Positions 8,973-20,213 are shown, counted from the first letter of the stretch. The stretch: 64,000 nucleotides of DNA from Arthrobacter sp. UNC362MFTsu5.1 (GCF_000685965.1 NZ_JMLE01000002.1:186001-250000); one strand, 5' to 3'. The notes: a model not told the origin generated them from the sequence alone. Program-made: numbers and translations.

Positions 8973-9298
8973 TTGGCGTCCTCCTCGGTCTCAACCGTTT
9001 CAGCCTTGTCAGCCTTCTTGGTTGCAGCCTTCTTGGACTTCTTTTCTTCCTTGGCTTCCACAACCGGTGCGGCAACCTCGGCACGAATGCCCAGCTCGCG
9101 CTCACGGAGAACGGTGTAGATGCGGGCGATGTCCTTCTTTACCGCGCGCAGACGACCGTGGTTCTCCAGCTGACCGGTGGCGGACTGGAAACGCAGGTTG
9201 AACAGCTCTTCCTTGGCCTTGCGGAGTTCTTCAACGAGACGCTCGTTGTCGAAACCGTCCAGCTGTGCGGATGCAAGTTCCTTGGATCCTACTGCCAT
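8969..9298 (-). CDS. rpmC: 50S ribosomal protein L29
   Basis: Lines the peptide exit tunnel and helps recruit nascent-chain factors. The L29 core ([20 protein letters not shown], then LKNHGR-like [18 protein letters not shown]) is about 70 residues. The protein is 109 aa because of a C-terminal tail rich in Lys, Ala and Glu ([18 protein letters not shown]), an extension of the type seen on several ribosomal proteins here. Confidence 0.96.
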   Translation of the reverse strand: MAVGSKELASAQLDGFDNERLVEELRKAKEELFNLRFQSATGQLENHGRLRAVKKDIARIYTVLRERELGIRAEVAAPVVEAKEEKKSKKAATKKADKAETVETEEDAK

Positions 9299-9300
9299 TT

Positions 9301-9717
9301 CTACTCACCACCTTCGCGACGCACAATGCGTGCCTTCAACGGCAGCTTGTGGATTGCCAGGCGCAGGGCCTCGCGAGCTACCTCTTCACTGACACCGGAG
9401 AGTTCGAAGAGAACCCGGCCCGGCTTGACGTTTGAGACCCACCATTCCGGAGAACCCTTACCGGAACCCATGCGGGTTTCAGCAGGCTTCTTCGTCAGCG
9501 GACGGTCCGGGTAAATGTTGATCCAGACCTTGCCGCCACGCTTGATGTGGCGGGTCATCGCGATACGGGCAGACTCGATCTGACGGTTGGTGACGTATGC
9601 CGGGCTCAGAGCCTGGATACCCCACTCACCGAAGGAGACCTTGGTGCCGCCCGTAGCAGCGCCGGAACGACCCGGGTGGTGCTGCTTACGGTGCTTGACT
9701 CGACGTGGGATAAGCAT
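9301..9717 (-). CDS. rplP: 50S ribosomal protein L16
   Basis: Organises the A-site region of 23S rRNA. 138 aa, normal length. It opens [16 protein letters not shown] and carries the signatures [20 protein letters not shown] and [12 protein letters not shown]. It lies between rpsC and rpmC as in other bacteria; the stop of rpsC abuts its ATG. Confidence 0.98.
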   Translation of the reverse strand: MLIPRRVKHRKQHHPGRSGAATGGTKVSFGEWGIQALSPAYVTNRQIESARIAMTRHIKRGGKVWINIYPDRPLTKKPAETRMGSGKGSPEWWVSNVKPGRVLFELSGVSEEVAREALRLAIHKLPLKARIVRREGGE

Positions 9718-10551
9718 TTAAGCCTGTCCTCCTTCTGCAGCAGCAGGTGCTGCCTCAGCTGCCGGAGCTTCGGCAGCAGGTGCTGCCTCGGCTGCCGGAC
9801 GCTCCGTACGACGACGGCGGTCACCACGGTCAGCGCCACCCGGGCGGCCCGGACGATCGCTGGCACCACGGCCGCGGGACGGAGCAGCAGCTGCCTGCTG
9901 AGCCAGTTCCTTGGAGGTGACGTCACCCTTGTAGATCCAGACCTTCACGCCGATGCGGCCGAAGGTGGTCTTGGCTTCGTAGAAGCCGTAGTCGATGTTC
10001 GCGCGGAGGGTGTGCAGGGGCACACGGCCTTCGCGGTAGAACTCCGAGCGGGACATTTCAGCGCCACCCAGTCGACCGGAGCAAGCGATACGGATGCCCT
10101 TGGCACCGGCGCGCTGTGCGGACTGCATTGCCTTCTTCATTGCACGGCGGAAGGCCACGCGGGAAGTCAGCTGCTCTGCAACGCCCTGGGCAACAAGCTG
10201 TGCTTCCATCTCGGGGTTCTTGACCTCGAGGATGTTCAGCTGAACCTGCTTGCCGGTGAGCTTTTCGAGCTCGCCGCGGATGCGGTCTGCTTCAGCACCG
10301 CGGCGGCCGATGACGATGCCCGGACGTGCCGTGTGGATATCCACACGGACACGGTCGCGGGTGCGCTCGATTTCGACCTTGGCGATACCGGCGCGCTCCA
10401 TGCCCGTGGACATGAGCTGGCGGATACGGATGTCTTCGCGAACGAAGTCCTTGTACCGCTGGCCGGCCTTGGTGCTGTCAGCAAACCAGTGCGATACGTG
10501 ATCGGTGGTGATGCCGAGTCGGAACCCGTGCGGGTTAACTTTCTGTCCCAC
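9718..10551 (-). CDS. rpsC: 30S ribosomal protein S3
   Basis: At the mRNA entry tunnel, with helicase activity on mRNA. 277 aa: [18 protein letters not shown] at the start, the KH domain with [15 protein letters not shown] at about 90-105, and the C-terminal domain with [20 protein letters not shown]. The last ~60 residues are a low-complexity Arg/Gly/Asp then Ala/Glu tail not needed for the fold. Confidence 0.97.
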   Translation of the reverse strand: MGQKVNPHGFRLGITTDHVSHWFADSTKAGQRYKDFVREDIRIRQLMSTGMERAGIAKVEIERTRDRVRVDIHTARPGIVIGRRGAEADRIRGELEKLTGKQVQLNILEVKNPEMEAQLVAQGVAEQLTSRVAFRRAMKKAMQSAQRAGAKGIRIACSGRLGGAEMSRSEFYREGRVPLHTLRANIDYGFYEAKTTFGRIGVKVWIYKGDVTSKELAQQAAAAPSRGRGASDRPGRPGGADRGDRRRRTERPAAEAAPAAEAPAAEAAPAAAEGGQA

Positions 10552-10917
10552 TTAGCGAGCCTCCTCTTTCTCCGGGGTAGCGACTACCACGGTGATGTGG
10601 CTCGTGCGCTTCTTGATCTGAAATGCACGACCCTGGGCACGCGGCTGGAACCGCTTCATGGTCGGGCCTTCATCAACAAACGCTTCGCTGATGATGAGGT
10701 CACCTTCGTCAAACGCCACGCCGTCGCGGTCCGCGAGGACCCGGGCGTTGGAGATTGCCGACTGAACTACCTTGAATACCGGCTCAGAAGCTGCCTGGGG
10801 GGCAAACTTCAGAATTGCCAGAGCCTCGTTCGCTTGCTTACCACGAACAAGGTTGACGACGCGCCGGGCCTTCATAGGCGTTACGCGGATGTGACGCGCA
10901 ATTGCCTTGGCTTCCAT
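10552..10917 (-). CDS. rplV: 50S ribosomal protein L22
   Basis: An exit-tunnel protein whose beta hairpin lies near the macrolide site. 121 aa; [19 protein letters not shown] at the start and the hairpin region [19 protein letters not shown] are intact, without visible insertions or deletions of the kind linked to macrolide resistance. Confidence 0.97.
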   Translation of the reverse strand: MEAKAIARHIRVTPMKARRVVNLVRGKQANEALAILKFAPQAASEPVFKVVQSAISNARVLADRDGVAFDEGDLIISEAFVDEGPTMKRFQPRAQGRAFQIKKRTSHITVVVATPEKEEAR

Positions 10918-10955
10918 TGCTTTCCTTCTCTCGTCTTTGACGTAAGTGCAGGCGC

Positions 10956-11237
10956 CTAGCGGCGCTTGCCCTTACGGTCGTCCTTGACATGGCCGCGGAA
11001 TGTCCGCGTGGGAGCGAATTCGCCGAGCTTGTGCCCGACCATCGACTCGGTGACAAACACCGGAATGTGCTTGCGTCCGTCGTGAACGGCGATCGTGTGC
11101 CCGAGCATGTCGGGGATGATCATCGAACGGCGGGACCAGGTCTTGATGACGTTCTTGGTGCCCTTTTCGTTTTCCCTGTCCACCTTTACAAAGAGGTGCT
11201 GGTCAACGAAAGGACCTTTTTTCAGGCTGCGTGGCAT
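10956..11237 (-). CDS. rpsS: 30S ribosomal protein S19
   Basis: A small-subunit head protein near the A site and the S13 bridge. 93 aa, standard length. It opens [19 protein letters not shown] and shows the signature [16 protein letters not shown]. It is 12 nt from the rplB stop and 38 nt from the rplV start. Confidence 0.98.
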   Translation of the reverse strand: MPRSLKKGPFVDQHLFVKVDRENEKGTKNVIKTWSRRSMIIPDMLGHTIAVHDGRKHIPVFVTESMVGHKLGEFAPTRTFRGHVKDDRKGKRR

Positions 11238-11249
11238 GTGTCCAGGCTC

Positions 11250-12089
<840 letters not shown>

Positions 12090-12118
12090 AATTTATTTCC
12101 TCGTTAAAGTGGTCTCCG

Positions 12119-12424
12119 CTACGAGAGCGGACCGCCGAAGATGTCGATTGTGCCTTCTTTGAGGCTCACAATTGCACGCTTGGTGTTCTTGCGGGTACCC
12201 CAGCCGAATTTGGTGCGCTTGCGCTTACCGGCACGGTTGATGGTGTTGATCGATTCGACCTTGACGGAGAAAATCTTCTCCACGGCCAGCTTGATCTCGG
12301 TCTTGTTCGAGCGGGGGTCCACCAGGAAGGTGTACTTTCCCTCATCGATCAGGCCGTAGCTCTTTTCCGATACGACGGGTGCAAGCACGACGTCGCGCGG
12401 GTCCTTGATGGTGGCTGCACTCAC
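12119..12424 (-). CDS. rplW: 50S ribosomal protein L23
   Basis: The trigger-factor and SRP docking protein at the tunnel exit. 101 aa: [19 protein letters not shown] near the start, [18 protein letters not shown] in the middle and [20 protein letters not shown] near the end. The GTG start overlaps the rplD stop as GTGA. Confidence 0.97.
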   Translation of the reverse strand: MSAATIKDPRDVVLAPVVSEKSYGLIDEGKYTFLVDPRSNKTEIKLAVEKIFSVKVESINTINRAGKRKRTKFGWGTRKNTKRAIVSLKEGTIDIFGGPLS

Positions 12425-13038
12425 TTGGCATCCTCCTCGTTCTTTGCCTTGGCGGCAACGAATGCCTCGTAGGCAGCCTTGGTGAAGACTACGTCGTCAG
12501 AGACGAGCACGTCGTAGGTGTTCAGCTGGTCTGCGTACAGAACGTGAACATCTGCGAGGTTGCGCACGGACAGTGCAGCAACATCGTTGGCGCGCTCGAT
12601 GACAACGAGCAGGTTCTTGCGCTCGGACACGCCGCGCAGCGTTGCCAGTGCGGCGCTGGAGGACGGCTTGGTGCCGGTTACCAGTTCAGCGACAACGTGG
12701 ATGCGGCCGTTACGGGCGCGGTCAGACAATGCGCCGCGCAGTGCAGCAGCAATCATCTTCTTGGGGGTCCGCTGGCTGTAGTCACGCGGGGTCGGGCCGT
12801 GGACAACGCCACCACCGGTCATGTGAGGAGCACGGATTGAACCCTGACGGGCGCGGCCGGTGCCCTTCTGCTTGAACGGCTTACGGCCTGCACCGGAAAC
12901 TTCAGCGCGGGTCTTGGTCTTGTGGGTACCCTGGCGAGCAGCAGCGAGCTGTGCAACGACGACCTGGTGCAGCAGCGGCACGTTGGTCTGTACGTCGAAG
13001 ATCTCTGCAGGCAGGTCAACCTTGACAGTGCTAGTCAT
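12421..13038 (-). CDS. rplD: 50S ribosomal protein L4
   Basis: A tunnel-constriction protein; in E. coli it also represses the S10 operon. 205 aa. The tunnel loop [20 protein letters not shown] then [20 protein letters not shown] is intact. The C-terminal part (NVLLV-like [20 protein letters not shown]) is normal. Confidence 0.98.
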   Translation of the reverse strand: MTSTVKVDLPAEIFDVQTNVPLLHQVVVAQLAAARQGTHKTKTRAEVSGAGRKPFKQKGTGRARQGSIRAPHMTGGGVVHGPTPRDYSQRTPKKMIAAALRGALSDRARNGRIHVVAELVTGTKPSSSAALATLRGVSERKNLLVVIERANDVAALSVRNLADVHVLYADQLNTYDVLVSDDVVFTKAAYEAFVAAKAKNEEDAK

Positions 13039-13042
13039 TGAA

Positions 13043-13693
13043 CTAGGCTCCCTTCACGGCGGTGCGTACGAGGACGACCTGGCCGCGGGCACCGGGAACG
13101 GCGCCCTTGATGAGGAGCAGCGACTTCTCGACGTCAACTGCGTGAACCGTGAGGTTCAGCGTGGTGTGACGAACGGCGCCCATACGGCCGGCCATTTTCA
13201 TGCCCTTGAAGACGCGGCTCGGGGTGGATGCGCCACCGATTGAACCGGGCTTACGGTGGTTCTTGTGTGCACCGTGGGAAGCTCCAACGCCGTGGAAGCC
13301 GTGACGCTTCATAACACCGGCGAAGCCCTTACCCTTGGTGGTGCCAACGACGTCGATCTTCTGTCCGGCTTCGAAGACCTCAACAGAGAGCTCCTGGCCC
13401 AGCTCGTACTCAGCAGCATCTGCGGTACGAAGTTCGACAACGTGGCGGCGAGGCGTGACGCCTGCCTTTTCAAAGTGACCAGCCAGCGGCTTGGTGACCT
13501 TGCGGGGATCGATCTGGCCGTAGCCGATCTGAACGGCGACGTAGCCATCAACGTCTGCGTTACGCAGCTGGGTGATGACGTTTGAGTCAGCCTGGACAAC
13601 AGTGACGGGGATGAGCTTGTTGTTCTCGTCCCAGACCTGGGTCATGCCGAGCTTCGTGCCCAGCAGGCCCTTTACGTTACGGGTTGCGGTCAT
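13043..13693 (-). CDS. rplC: 50S ribosomal protein L3
   Basis: An early-assembly protein reaching the peptidyl transferase centre. 216 aa; [19 protein letters not shown] at the start and the family signature [20 protein letters not shown] near 130. It is 17 nt after rpsJ and 4 nt before rplD. Confidence 0.98.
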   Translation of the reverse strand: MTATRNVKGLLGTKLGMTQVWDENNKLIPVTVVQADSNVITQLRNADVDGYVAVQIGYGQIDPRKVTKPLAGHFEKAGVTPRRHVVELRTADAAEYELGQELSVEVFEAGQKIDVVGTTKGKGFAGVMKRHGFHGVGASHGAHKNHRKPGSIGGASTPSRVFKGMKMAGRMGAVRHTTLNLTVHAVDVEKSLLLIKGAVPGARGQVVLVRTAVKGA

Positions 13694-13710
13694 AGTCTCT
13701 CAGCACCTCC

Positions 13711-14019
13711 CTACAGCTTGATTTCGATGTTCACGTCGGCGGGCAGGTCGAGACGCATAAGCGAGTCAACAGCCTTCGGCGTGGGGTCGATGATGTCGAT
13801 CAGACGCTTGTGCGTGCGCATTTCAAAGTGCTCGCGGCTGTCCTTGTACTTGTGCGGAGAGCGGATAACGCAGTACACGTTCTTCTCCGTCGGCAGGGGC
13901 ACGGGGCCAACTACCGTTGCGCCTGCGCGCGTGACCGTCTCAACGATCTTCCGTGCTGAAACGTCAATGACCTCGTGGTCATATGACTTCAGCCGGATGC
14001 GGATTTTTTGTCCCGCCAT
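13711..14019 (-). CDS. rpsJ: 30S ribosomal protein S10
   Basis: First gene of the S10 unit. A small-subunit head protein; in E. coli it also joins NusB in antitermination. 102 aa, with [19 protein letters not shown] at the start and [20 protein letters not shown] in the loop region. It is preceded by a 412-nt non-coding region. Confidence 0.98.
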
Positions 14020-14431
14020 GTCGCCTGACTCTCTTTCAGTCTGTGCTTCCCCTGTTTGGGGCTGCCCTGTTTACTTACGCGTTGTGTGGCTGCCGAAGCA
14101 TTTGAAGTCTTAACTACCACCCGCCGCACAAGCTGAATCCGGAAGAATCCGGGTTCCTCAACCTGCCGGCGTAACCGACCCCCGCGGTCGGGCGTGTCGC
14201 GCTGTGCACGCGTACTCGTCCGCAGTTCCGTGGGGAGTGAGTTATGTTTGGGCTCCTACTTGGACCCTGACACCCGGCATTATCCGGATCGGGACGCGAA
14301 GGAGCGCTTGAACAACTCATCTAGTATGCCGGATTTTGCGGGCAGAAGCGAATCACGCCATCCAGGGCAGCGTGCGGCCGCCGGCTTCCCGGGTCATTGC
14401 CTTCAGCAACGGTCGAATGGATGATAGGGGC
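14020..14431. other. Divergent spacer between rpsJ and the beta-glucosidase gene
   Basis: 412 nt with no supported gene. For rpsJ it holds a possible -10 (CATACT, 14323-14328, minus strand; weak -35), implying a leader of about 290 nt. Within that leader, CCGACC/GGTCGG (around 14177-14192) can form a short hairpin and GAATCCGG occurs twice in tandem around 14135-14152. No known S10 leader class was recognised. The beta-glucosidase promoter must also lie here but was not identified. Confidence 0.5.
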
Positions 14432-15859
14432 ATGACTGTGCAGAACTCTGCGGCGTTGCAGAGCCTGGCCGAGCGGCTGGACCCGGATTTCATCCTGGGT
14501 GTGGCCGCCGCCGCGTTCCAAATCGAAGGATCCCTCAAGGCGGACGGCCGCGGACCCTCCGGCTGGGACGCCTTCGCCGAGAAACCGGGCAGCATCATGG
14601 ACGGCCATTCCCCTGCTGTCGCCTGCGACCACTACAACCGCTCCGGCGAAGACGTTGCCCTGATGCGCGACCTGGGCGTTGACTCGTACCGTTTCTCCAT
14701 TTCCTGGCCCCGAATCCAGCCGGACGGCCGCGGCCCCTTCAACAGCCAGGGCCTGGACTTCTATGACCGGCTGATCGATCAACTGCTTGACGCCGGCATC
14801 TCACCGATGGCCACGCTGTACCACTGGGACACTCCCCTGCCGCTCGAGCACAGTGGCGGCTGGCTGAACCGCACAACCGCGGAACGCTTCGCCGAATACA
14901 GTGCCGTGGCCGGTGAACGCTACGGGGATCGCGTGGCGCAATGGGTCACGCTGAACGAACCGGTGTCGGTGACGCTCAACGGTTACGCCCTGGGTGTGCA
15001 TGCTCCCGGCCATGACCTGCTCTTTGATGCGCTGCCGGCGGTGCACCACCAGTTGCTGGGCCACGGACTTGCCGTGCAGGCCCTGCGCGCAGCCGGTGTG
15101 GTCGGTACTGTCGGGGTGACCAACCTGCACTCCCCCGTGCGCCCTGCTTCAGGCAAACTCACCGACAGGCTTTTGGCCAAGGTTTTCGACCTGATGCTGA
15201 ACCGGGTGTATGCGGACCCCATCCTGCTCGGCAAGTATCCGAAGCCGCCGCTGCTCGCCAGGCCATGGTTCCGGATCCTGTCCGGGGCCAAGGATGCCGA
15301 CCTCCGGAACATCCACCAACCCATCGACTTCTACGGCCTCAACTACTACTACCCGGTCAAGGTCGCCACGGGGCGGGGGCCGGCCGACAGCCCTGCCGGC
15401 ACGGCCGAAGCCATGGCCCGGGTGCCCTTCCATTTGGCGGCGTTCCCCGAGTATGACCTGACCGGCTTCGGCTGGCCCGTGGCCCCTGACCACATCGGGG
15501 TGCTGCTGCGCGAGATGAAGGACCGGTACGGCGACGCACTGCCGCCGCTGTACATCACCGAGAGCGGCGCAAGTTTCCCGGAACCGGAACACGTGTCCGG
15601 TCCCATTCCGGACACCAACCGGATCGACTACCTGGCGGGCCACCTGAACCATGCACTGGCCGCCACGTCACCCGGCGGCCTCGCCGAGGACGTAAAACTT
15701 CTGGGCTACTACGTGTGGACCCTGCTGGACAACTTTGAGTGGGCCGCCGGCTACTCGCAGCGCTTCGGGCTGGTCCACGTGGACTTTGACACGCTGGAGC
15801 GGACGCCGAAGGAATCCTTCTACTGGTTCCAGGCTCTCAGCAGGGCACGAAAGGCCTGA
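14432..15859 (+). CDS. Glycoside hydrolase family 1 beta-glucosidase
   Basis: Retaining hydrolysis of beta-glucosides or related beta-glycosides (cellobiose and aryl glucosides are common in GH1). 475 aa, full (beta/alpha)8 length. The acid/base is Glu176 in TLNEPV, the nucleophile Glu377 in YITESGAS, and the N-terminal GH1 signature is FILGVAAAAFQIEG. Substrate-pocket tryptophans lie in WTLLDNFEWAAGY. There is no signal peptide, so it is cytoplasmic. The start is ATG 14432 with AGGGG upstream; earlier in-frame starts add 32 residues without homology. It is a single gene, with no transporter or LacI-type regulator beside it. Confidence 0.93.
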   Translation: MTVQNSAALQSLAERLDPDFILGVAAAAFQIEGSLKADGRGPSGWDAFAEKPGSIMDGHSPAVACDHYNRSGEDVALMRDLGVDSYRFSISWPRIQPDGRGPFNSQGLDFYDRLIDQLLDAGISPMATLYHWDTPLPLEHSGGWLNRTTAERFAEYSAVAGERYGDRVAQWVTLNEPVSVTLNGYALGVHAPGHDLLFDALPAVHHQLLGHGLAVQALRAAGVVGTVGVTNLHSPVRPASGKLTDRLLAKVFDLMLNRVYADPILLGKYPKPPLLARPWFRILSGAKDADLRNIHQPIDFYGLNYYYPVKVATGRGPADSPAGTAEAMARVPFHLAAFPEYDLTGFGWPVAPDHIGVLLREMKDRYGDALPPLYITESGASFPEPEHVSGPIPDTNRIDYLAGHLNHALAATSPGGLAEDVKLLGYYVWTLLDNFEWAAGYSQRFGLVHVDFDTLERTPKESFYWFQALSRARKA

Positions 15860-15867
15860 TTTAGGGC

Positions 15868-15993
15868 CTACTTGTTCTTGTTGGCCCGGTTGATGCGCTT
15901 TGCCCGCTCGATTTCCTGGCGGAAGTGCTTCTTCGCCCAAAACACGCCGGCAACGACTGCCGCGGCGACCAGAAGGAAGATTAACCATTCCAT
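15868..15993 (-). CDS. 41-aa single-pass membrane peptide
   Basis: ATG 15993 with AAAGGA upstream opens a 41-codon frame ending at TAG 15868. It reads a hydrophobic segment (MEWLIFLLVAAAVVAGVF, residues 1-18) followed by a strongly basic tail with lysines and arginines, ending NKNK. This is the architecture of a small inner-membrane protein with the tail in the cytoplasm. It lies 41 nt past the giant membrane protein gene on the same strand and may be co-transcribed. Function unknown. Confidence 0.7.
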   Translation of the reverse strand: MEWLIFLLVAAAVVAGVFWAKKHFRQEIERAKRINRANKNK

Positions 15994-16034
15994 GATGCTG
16001 TCCTTTCGTTGTCAGCAACCCTACCAAGGCTTTG

Positions 16035-19000
16035 CTAGGAAATTTCCTGCCGCCGGTCGGGAGCCGGCGGCCCTTCCGGCAGCGGCGATTCATGGGCAGG
16101 CTCCACGGGCTCGGCCCGTGCCAGCTTCCACAGTGCGAAGGCGATCAGTCCGACGGCGATCAGCGCCAGGAGAACGAAGGTGTAGGACCGAAGGGCCCAC
16201 ACCAGGCACAGGGACACTCCGGCCGCACCCCACCAGACGAACATCCGCTCCGCCATGAGCAGCCCGGACAACAGCAGTGCAGCGTGCAAGGCCAAAACCC
16301 ACAGTTGCTGACTCCCCGACCCGCTCCACAGTATGCCCAGACCGCTGAGCCCAAGCAGCGTGGCGCCGGAAGCCAACAGGGTGCGTCCCGCCGTCCTGGA
16401 TCCGGCTGCGAAGCGAAGCGCCGCCAATCCTGCGGCCAGTCCGACGTACCACTGCACGGCCCAGAACGGGGCCTGCAGGTGGCCATCCGTGACGAGCACT
16501 GCACGCTGCACTGCAACGGTCACCACGAATGCGCCGATTTCAGAGGCCACTCTCCGCATCCCGTCCGGAACTTCCCGCACGATCGCAGCCACGGTCACGG
16601 CAACCAGCAGGGCCGCCATGAGAGAGGTCGCATCGCTCTTGAAGCCGGCTAGGGCAGCCGCTGCCAGCCCAAGCGCCCCGGCGCTGACCAATGCCCGCCG
16701 CCGCACTCCATCTTGTTTCCTGAACGCGAAGCTGGCCCCGTAGAGGACCAGCGCTGCCGGCCCGCAACCCGCAAGCCACGGGAGATAAGCCGCCCACACC
16801 CCCTGCACGCCGGGGTACAGGGTGCCGGCAATCAACGTGGCGCCTGCCAGCACAAGCGCCGCGGCCGGCAGGTAGAGGAGCGGTGCGCGTTCCGTGTGCG
16901 AGGACGTGAATCCGGTAACGGCCAAAACCAGGAGGGCAGCGCCGATAATCCATTCCGCCGCCGGACCGGCGGTCAGCAGAGCCGTTGTGACAGGAACGGC
17001 CGCCCCTGCCAGCCAGAACCAGCGGGCCACCGGATCTGCGCCTTGCCGCTCGGCGCGCCGCAATCGTCGGCCGATCTCCCAGGCGCTGAATGCCAGTGAC
17101 GCCGCGAGCAGCGTCAGGGGGACTCCGTCCCAGCTCAGCAGCGGAGCCTCCAGGAGGGTTCCGGCCCCGAACTTCAGCGCCGGTCCCGCCGCCACGACGC
17201 CGAACACGCCCCCGTAAACACCAAGGTAGAGGGCGCCGCGTGCGCCGAACAGCCGGTGGGCCGCGACCGCACTCAGAAGCAACAACACCAGCTCGGCGAG
17301 GACAACGCCCCGCCCGCCCTCGGCATCCTGGATGGCGGACACCCCGGCGCCTTGGAGTATGTAGGCCACGGGAAGCAGTGCCTGCGCCCCCAGGGTCAAC
17401 CACACGGCCGCTTCCTGGAAGGGAACCTGCTCCAGCCGGTGCCGCATGACCCAACGGACCACGTGCTGGAAGGCAAGGACGCCAGCGAAACTCAGTGATA
17501 CGGCCGTGCCGGAGGCGGTGACGTCGTACGTGAAGACAATCGCTAGCGCCGCCGTGAGAATGCGGGCGAAGGCAAAGTATGCCCCCTTCGCCTGCCTCGG
17601 TTCCGCTGCGGCAACCATGACCGCGCTGTAAACAGCGAAGATCCCCAGCACAAGCTCGACGTCGGCCCAACGGCCGCCGCTGCAGACGAGCAGGACTGCC
17701 AGCACAGACGGCGCGAAGGCCGCCGCGGCAGGCAGTTCCCGGAACACATAACCGGACGCAGCAGCGCTGAGTGCCATAACGGCCAAGGCCAGGGTTTGTT
17801 GCCAGTCCCCCGTGTTTCCGGCAGCCGCCCCGGGCTGCAGGATCCGGGCCAGGGCAAGGATGACGGTCTGCAACACGAGGACCAGTGCGACGTCGGCAAC
17901 CACCGCATCGGGGGCGCGACGGCGCGTTGCGGCGACAAGCGGGAACACGAGCTGGGCCGCCAGTGCGGCGATCAGGACGCTTGCCAGTGAGATGTCCTCG
18001 CCAGCGAACACCACCGGTCCGGATGACTGCTGAAGCTCGCGGTATGCCATCGCCACGAGGAGGGTTGCCGCTGCCCTGGCCATCCACCAGTAGGCCCAGC
18101 GCCGGTCAATGCCGGCAGACCTCATCCCTGAGGCTGCCAAGTAGAGGAAAAGGGGGAACAGGAGGCCGGTGGCCAGGCCTGATGAGACGCCGGCGTTGGC
18201 CGTCAGGAAGGCTGTTGCCGACACTGCCAGGGGCAGCCACTCGGCTACCGTTGGCTGCCAGGGAACGTCCGTGGCGGACACCGGAAGCAGTAGGACGCCC
18301 ACGGCCAGTGAAACCAGTGTCTGGACCACCAGGGCAATGGTCGAAAACAGATTCCCTGCCGTGGCGTCCGTGATGGCCAAAGCGATCAGGCACAAGGCAC
18401 CGGCAGCAGTGAAACCTACCAGGGTTGGGACGGGTACCAGAGCCGCTGCACCCGCCCGCTCGGCCGCGGCGGATGCCAGCTGCTGGACCACCAGGGCGAG
18501 CGACAGGCAGAAGAAGGCCGCAGCGGGCGCGTCGCGGCTCCCGTCCATCAGTGCGGTGGTCAGCACAGGAACGGCCAGGGTCCCGGCTATCCGTGCGGCA
18601 AGGATGAAGTGCGGGAGCAGCGGTGAATGGGAAGCAACCGAGCGCACAGCCCAGAAAAGTGTTGCTGCGGCGAGCAGGTTGAAGACCAGCCAGGGGCCCA
18701 GCTGCACCCCGGCCGCCATGCCCGTTGCCAGTGCTGCCGGCGGTGCCCATTCGGCGGCTCCCCCGGCTTTCACTGCGATGTACATCCCAGCGGCGGCGCC
18801 GGTCACGACTACCCAGAGCAGCAGGTCCTCCAGGTTGCCGGGAACCTGAACGAGCATGGCGAACGCCAGGACCAGTTGGGACCCGAGTGTGATGAACGAG
18901 TCCGCGTTCCAGTGCTGCTTGCCTCCCCGGGCCGGGGACCAGCGCTGCAGAGGCACCGAGGCCGCGGCAACGGCCACGGACTGCACAGCCAGAAGGGACG

Positions 19001-20126
19001 CAGCGGTGAACAGTCCCCAGGCGGCAGCACCTGTGAGATGCCAGGCCCACGCGGACGCCGCAACGGTCATGGCCAGTCGCGCACCGTGCATCTTCAATAG
19101 CCGGTGGCTGGCGCCGCGCACCAATGCGGCTGTGGCGAAGTACGCTCCACAGAGTGCCATGATCAGGGCGAAGTCGCTGCGCTCCAGACCCAACGGCAGA
19201 ACCACAGTTGCCAAGGCCACGGCAGGAACCAGGAATGGGTCGAGGATGATGATCGGACGCAGGAACAAGGGTGCCATCCACCCGGGCTTGACCAGCGTCA
19301 CCACTGTGAACGCCACCGCTAAACCGATCACGGCCGCGAAGTACCACACCAGCGGAGCGCCGAGTACGGACACCCCGGACCACGCCGTCGAGGCTACGAA
19401 GGTGAACGACAGGTACACCAGCACCCGGCTTTCGAGCCGGATGGCGGCAACCACATATGCCAGCGTTCCAGCCAGCGACGTCAGGAGCCATGCCAGGCCG
19501 GCATCCTGCACGCCAAAGTTGTACATCGCCAGGCCAGCGACGGGCACCAGCGCCAGCCCGGTGCCGGCGAAGGCAACGGCGGCAGGCCGAAGCCTCGGCG
19601 CTTTGGCATGAAGCGCTAGCCCAACACCGTAGAAGAGAGCCGTGATCAGGCAAACGCCAGCAAAACGCAGGGCGGCCGGCAGGCTGGTGCCCACAAAGAG
19701 TGCCCCCGCCGCCACCAGCAACAGGCTGGCGACATACAGCGTGGTGTTGATGTTCTGCCGTTCACGTTTGTCCTTTCTGGCCAGGCGTTCCGCGGGCGAC
19801 TCCATCAAGGGAAGCTCCTCGGCAGCCGGCTCCGCAGCAGCGGGGCGCGCGGCCACCGTCACATGATGGACCGCTTCGAGGGGCTGTTGCACTGCCAGCC
19901 CGTCAAGGCTTGCCGCACTTTCGGGCGAAGTCGGGGACCCGGTGCCGGCCGCATGCCGGGCTGACACCGCGGCAACGCCTTCATGCCAGCCTTGGACATG
20001 CCCGGCCCTAAAGCCGCTGCCGTAGGCATCATGGTTCGCAGCCTTAAGTTGACGGATGGACCGGCGGGACGAGATGAGAAGGACGGCGGCAATGATGACC
20101 AGTGGCGTCATGAGGGCAGACCACAT
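16035..20126 (-). CDS. Giant multi-spanning membrane protein of unknown function
   Basis: 1363 aa, with hydrophobic stretches spaced over nearly the whole length after a ~130-residue N-terminal part; I estimate 35 or more membrane segments. The start is ATG 20126 (MWSALMTPLVIIAAVLL) with AAAGGAA upstream; a frame to 20180 adds 18 residues without a ribosome-binding site. Residues 1-20 are one membrane segment, then a soluble region with a charged KDKRERQNINTTLY just before the main membrane domain. I recall similar actinobacterial proteins annotated as SCO7613 C-terminal domain-containing membrane proteins; that link was not checked. No catalytic motif was recognised. It ends in a cytoplasmic Pro/Glu-rich tail (EPAHESPLPEGPP). 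The gene is single, with a 41-aa membrane peptide downstream. Confidence 0.85.
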   Translation of the reverse strand: MWSALMTPLVIIAAVLLISSRRSIRQLKAANHDAYGSGFRAGHVQGWHEGVAAVSARHAAGTGSPTSPESAASLDGLAVQQPLEAVHHVTVAARPAAAEPAAEELPLMESPAERLARKDKRERQNINTTLYVASLLLVAAGALFVGTSLPAALRFAGVCLITALFYGVGLALHAKAPRLRPAAVAFAGTGLALVPVAGLAMYNFGVQDAGLAWLLTSLAGTLAYVVAAIRLESRVLVYLSFTFVASTAWSGVSVLGAPLVWYFAAVIGLAVAFTVVTLVKPGWMAPLFLRPIIILDPFLVPAVALATVVLPLGLERSDFALIMALCGAYFATAALVRGASHRLLKMHGARLAMTVAASAWAWHLTGAAAWGLFTAASLLAVQSVAVAAASVPLQRWSPARGGKQHWNADSFITLGSQLVLAFAMLVQVPGNLEDLLLWVVVTGAAAGMYIAVKAGGAAEWAPPAALATGMAAGVQLGPWLVFNLLAAATLFWAVRSVASHSPLLPHFILAARIAGTLAVPVLTTALMDGSRDAPAAAFFCLSLALVVQQLASAAAERAGAAALVPVPTLVGFTAAGALCLIALAITDATAGNLFSTIALVVQTLVSLAVGVLLLPVSATDVPWQPTVAEWLPLAVSATAFLTANAGVSSGLATGLLFPLFLYLAASGMRSAGIDRRWAYWWMARAAATLLVAMAYRELQQSSGPVVFAGEDISLASVLIAALAAQLVFPLVAATRRRAPDAVVADVALVLVLQTVILALARILQPGAAAGNTGDWQQTLALAVMALSAAASGYVFRELPAAAAFAPSVLAVLLVCSGGRWADVELVLGIFAVYSAVMVAAAEPRQAKGAYFAFARILTAALAIVFTYDVTASGTAVSLSFAGVLAFQHVVRWVMRHRLEQVPFQEAAVWLTLGAQALLPVAYILQGAGVSAIQDAEGGRGVVLAELVLLLLSAVAAHRLFGARGALYLGVYGGVFGVVAAGPALKFGAGTLLEAPLLSWDGVPLTLLAASLAFSAWEIGRRLRRAERQGADPVARWFWLAGAAVPVTTALLTAGPAAEWIIGAALLVLAVTGFTSSHTERAPLLYLPAAALVLAGATLIAGTLYPGVQGVWAAYLPWLAGCGPAALVLYGASFAFRKQDGVRRRALVSAGALGLAAAALAGFKSDATSLMAALLVAVTVAAIVREVPDGMRRVASEIGAFVVTVAVQRAVLVTDGHLQAPFWAVQWYVGLAAGLAALRFAAGSRTAGRTLLASGATLLGLSGLGILWSGSGSQQLWVLALHAALLLSGLLMAERMFVWWGAAGVSLCLVWALRSYTFVLLALIAVGLIAFALWKLARAEPVEPAHESPLPEGPPAPDRRQEIS

Positions 20127-20213
20127 CGAGTTATTCCTTTCGGTGTCATCGCCACCAACGGAATATCTCCGACGGAGCACTCCATGGTTTATCCAGCGAT
20201 TGGAATAACTCTA

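Noticed and set aside
16540..19653. Two 515-codon minus-strand frames inside the giant membrane gene
   Set aside because: Shifted frames of the same strand, rich in Arg/Gly/Cys. The main frame alone shows the regular membrane-segment pattern.
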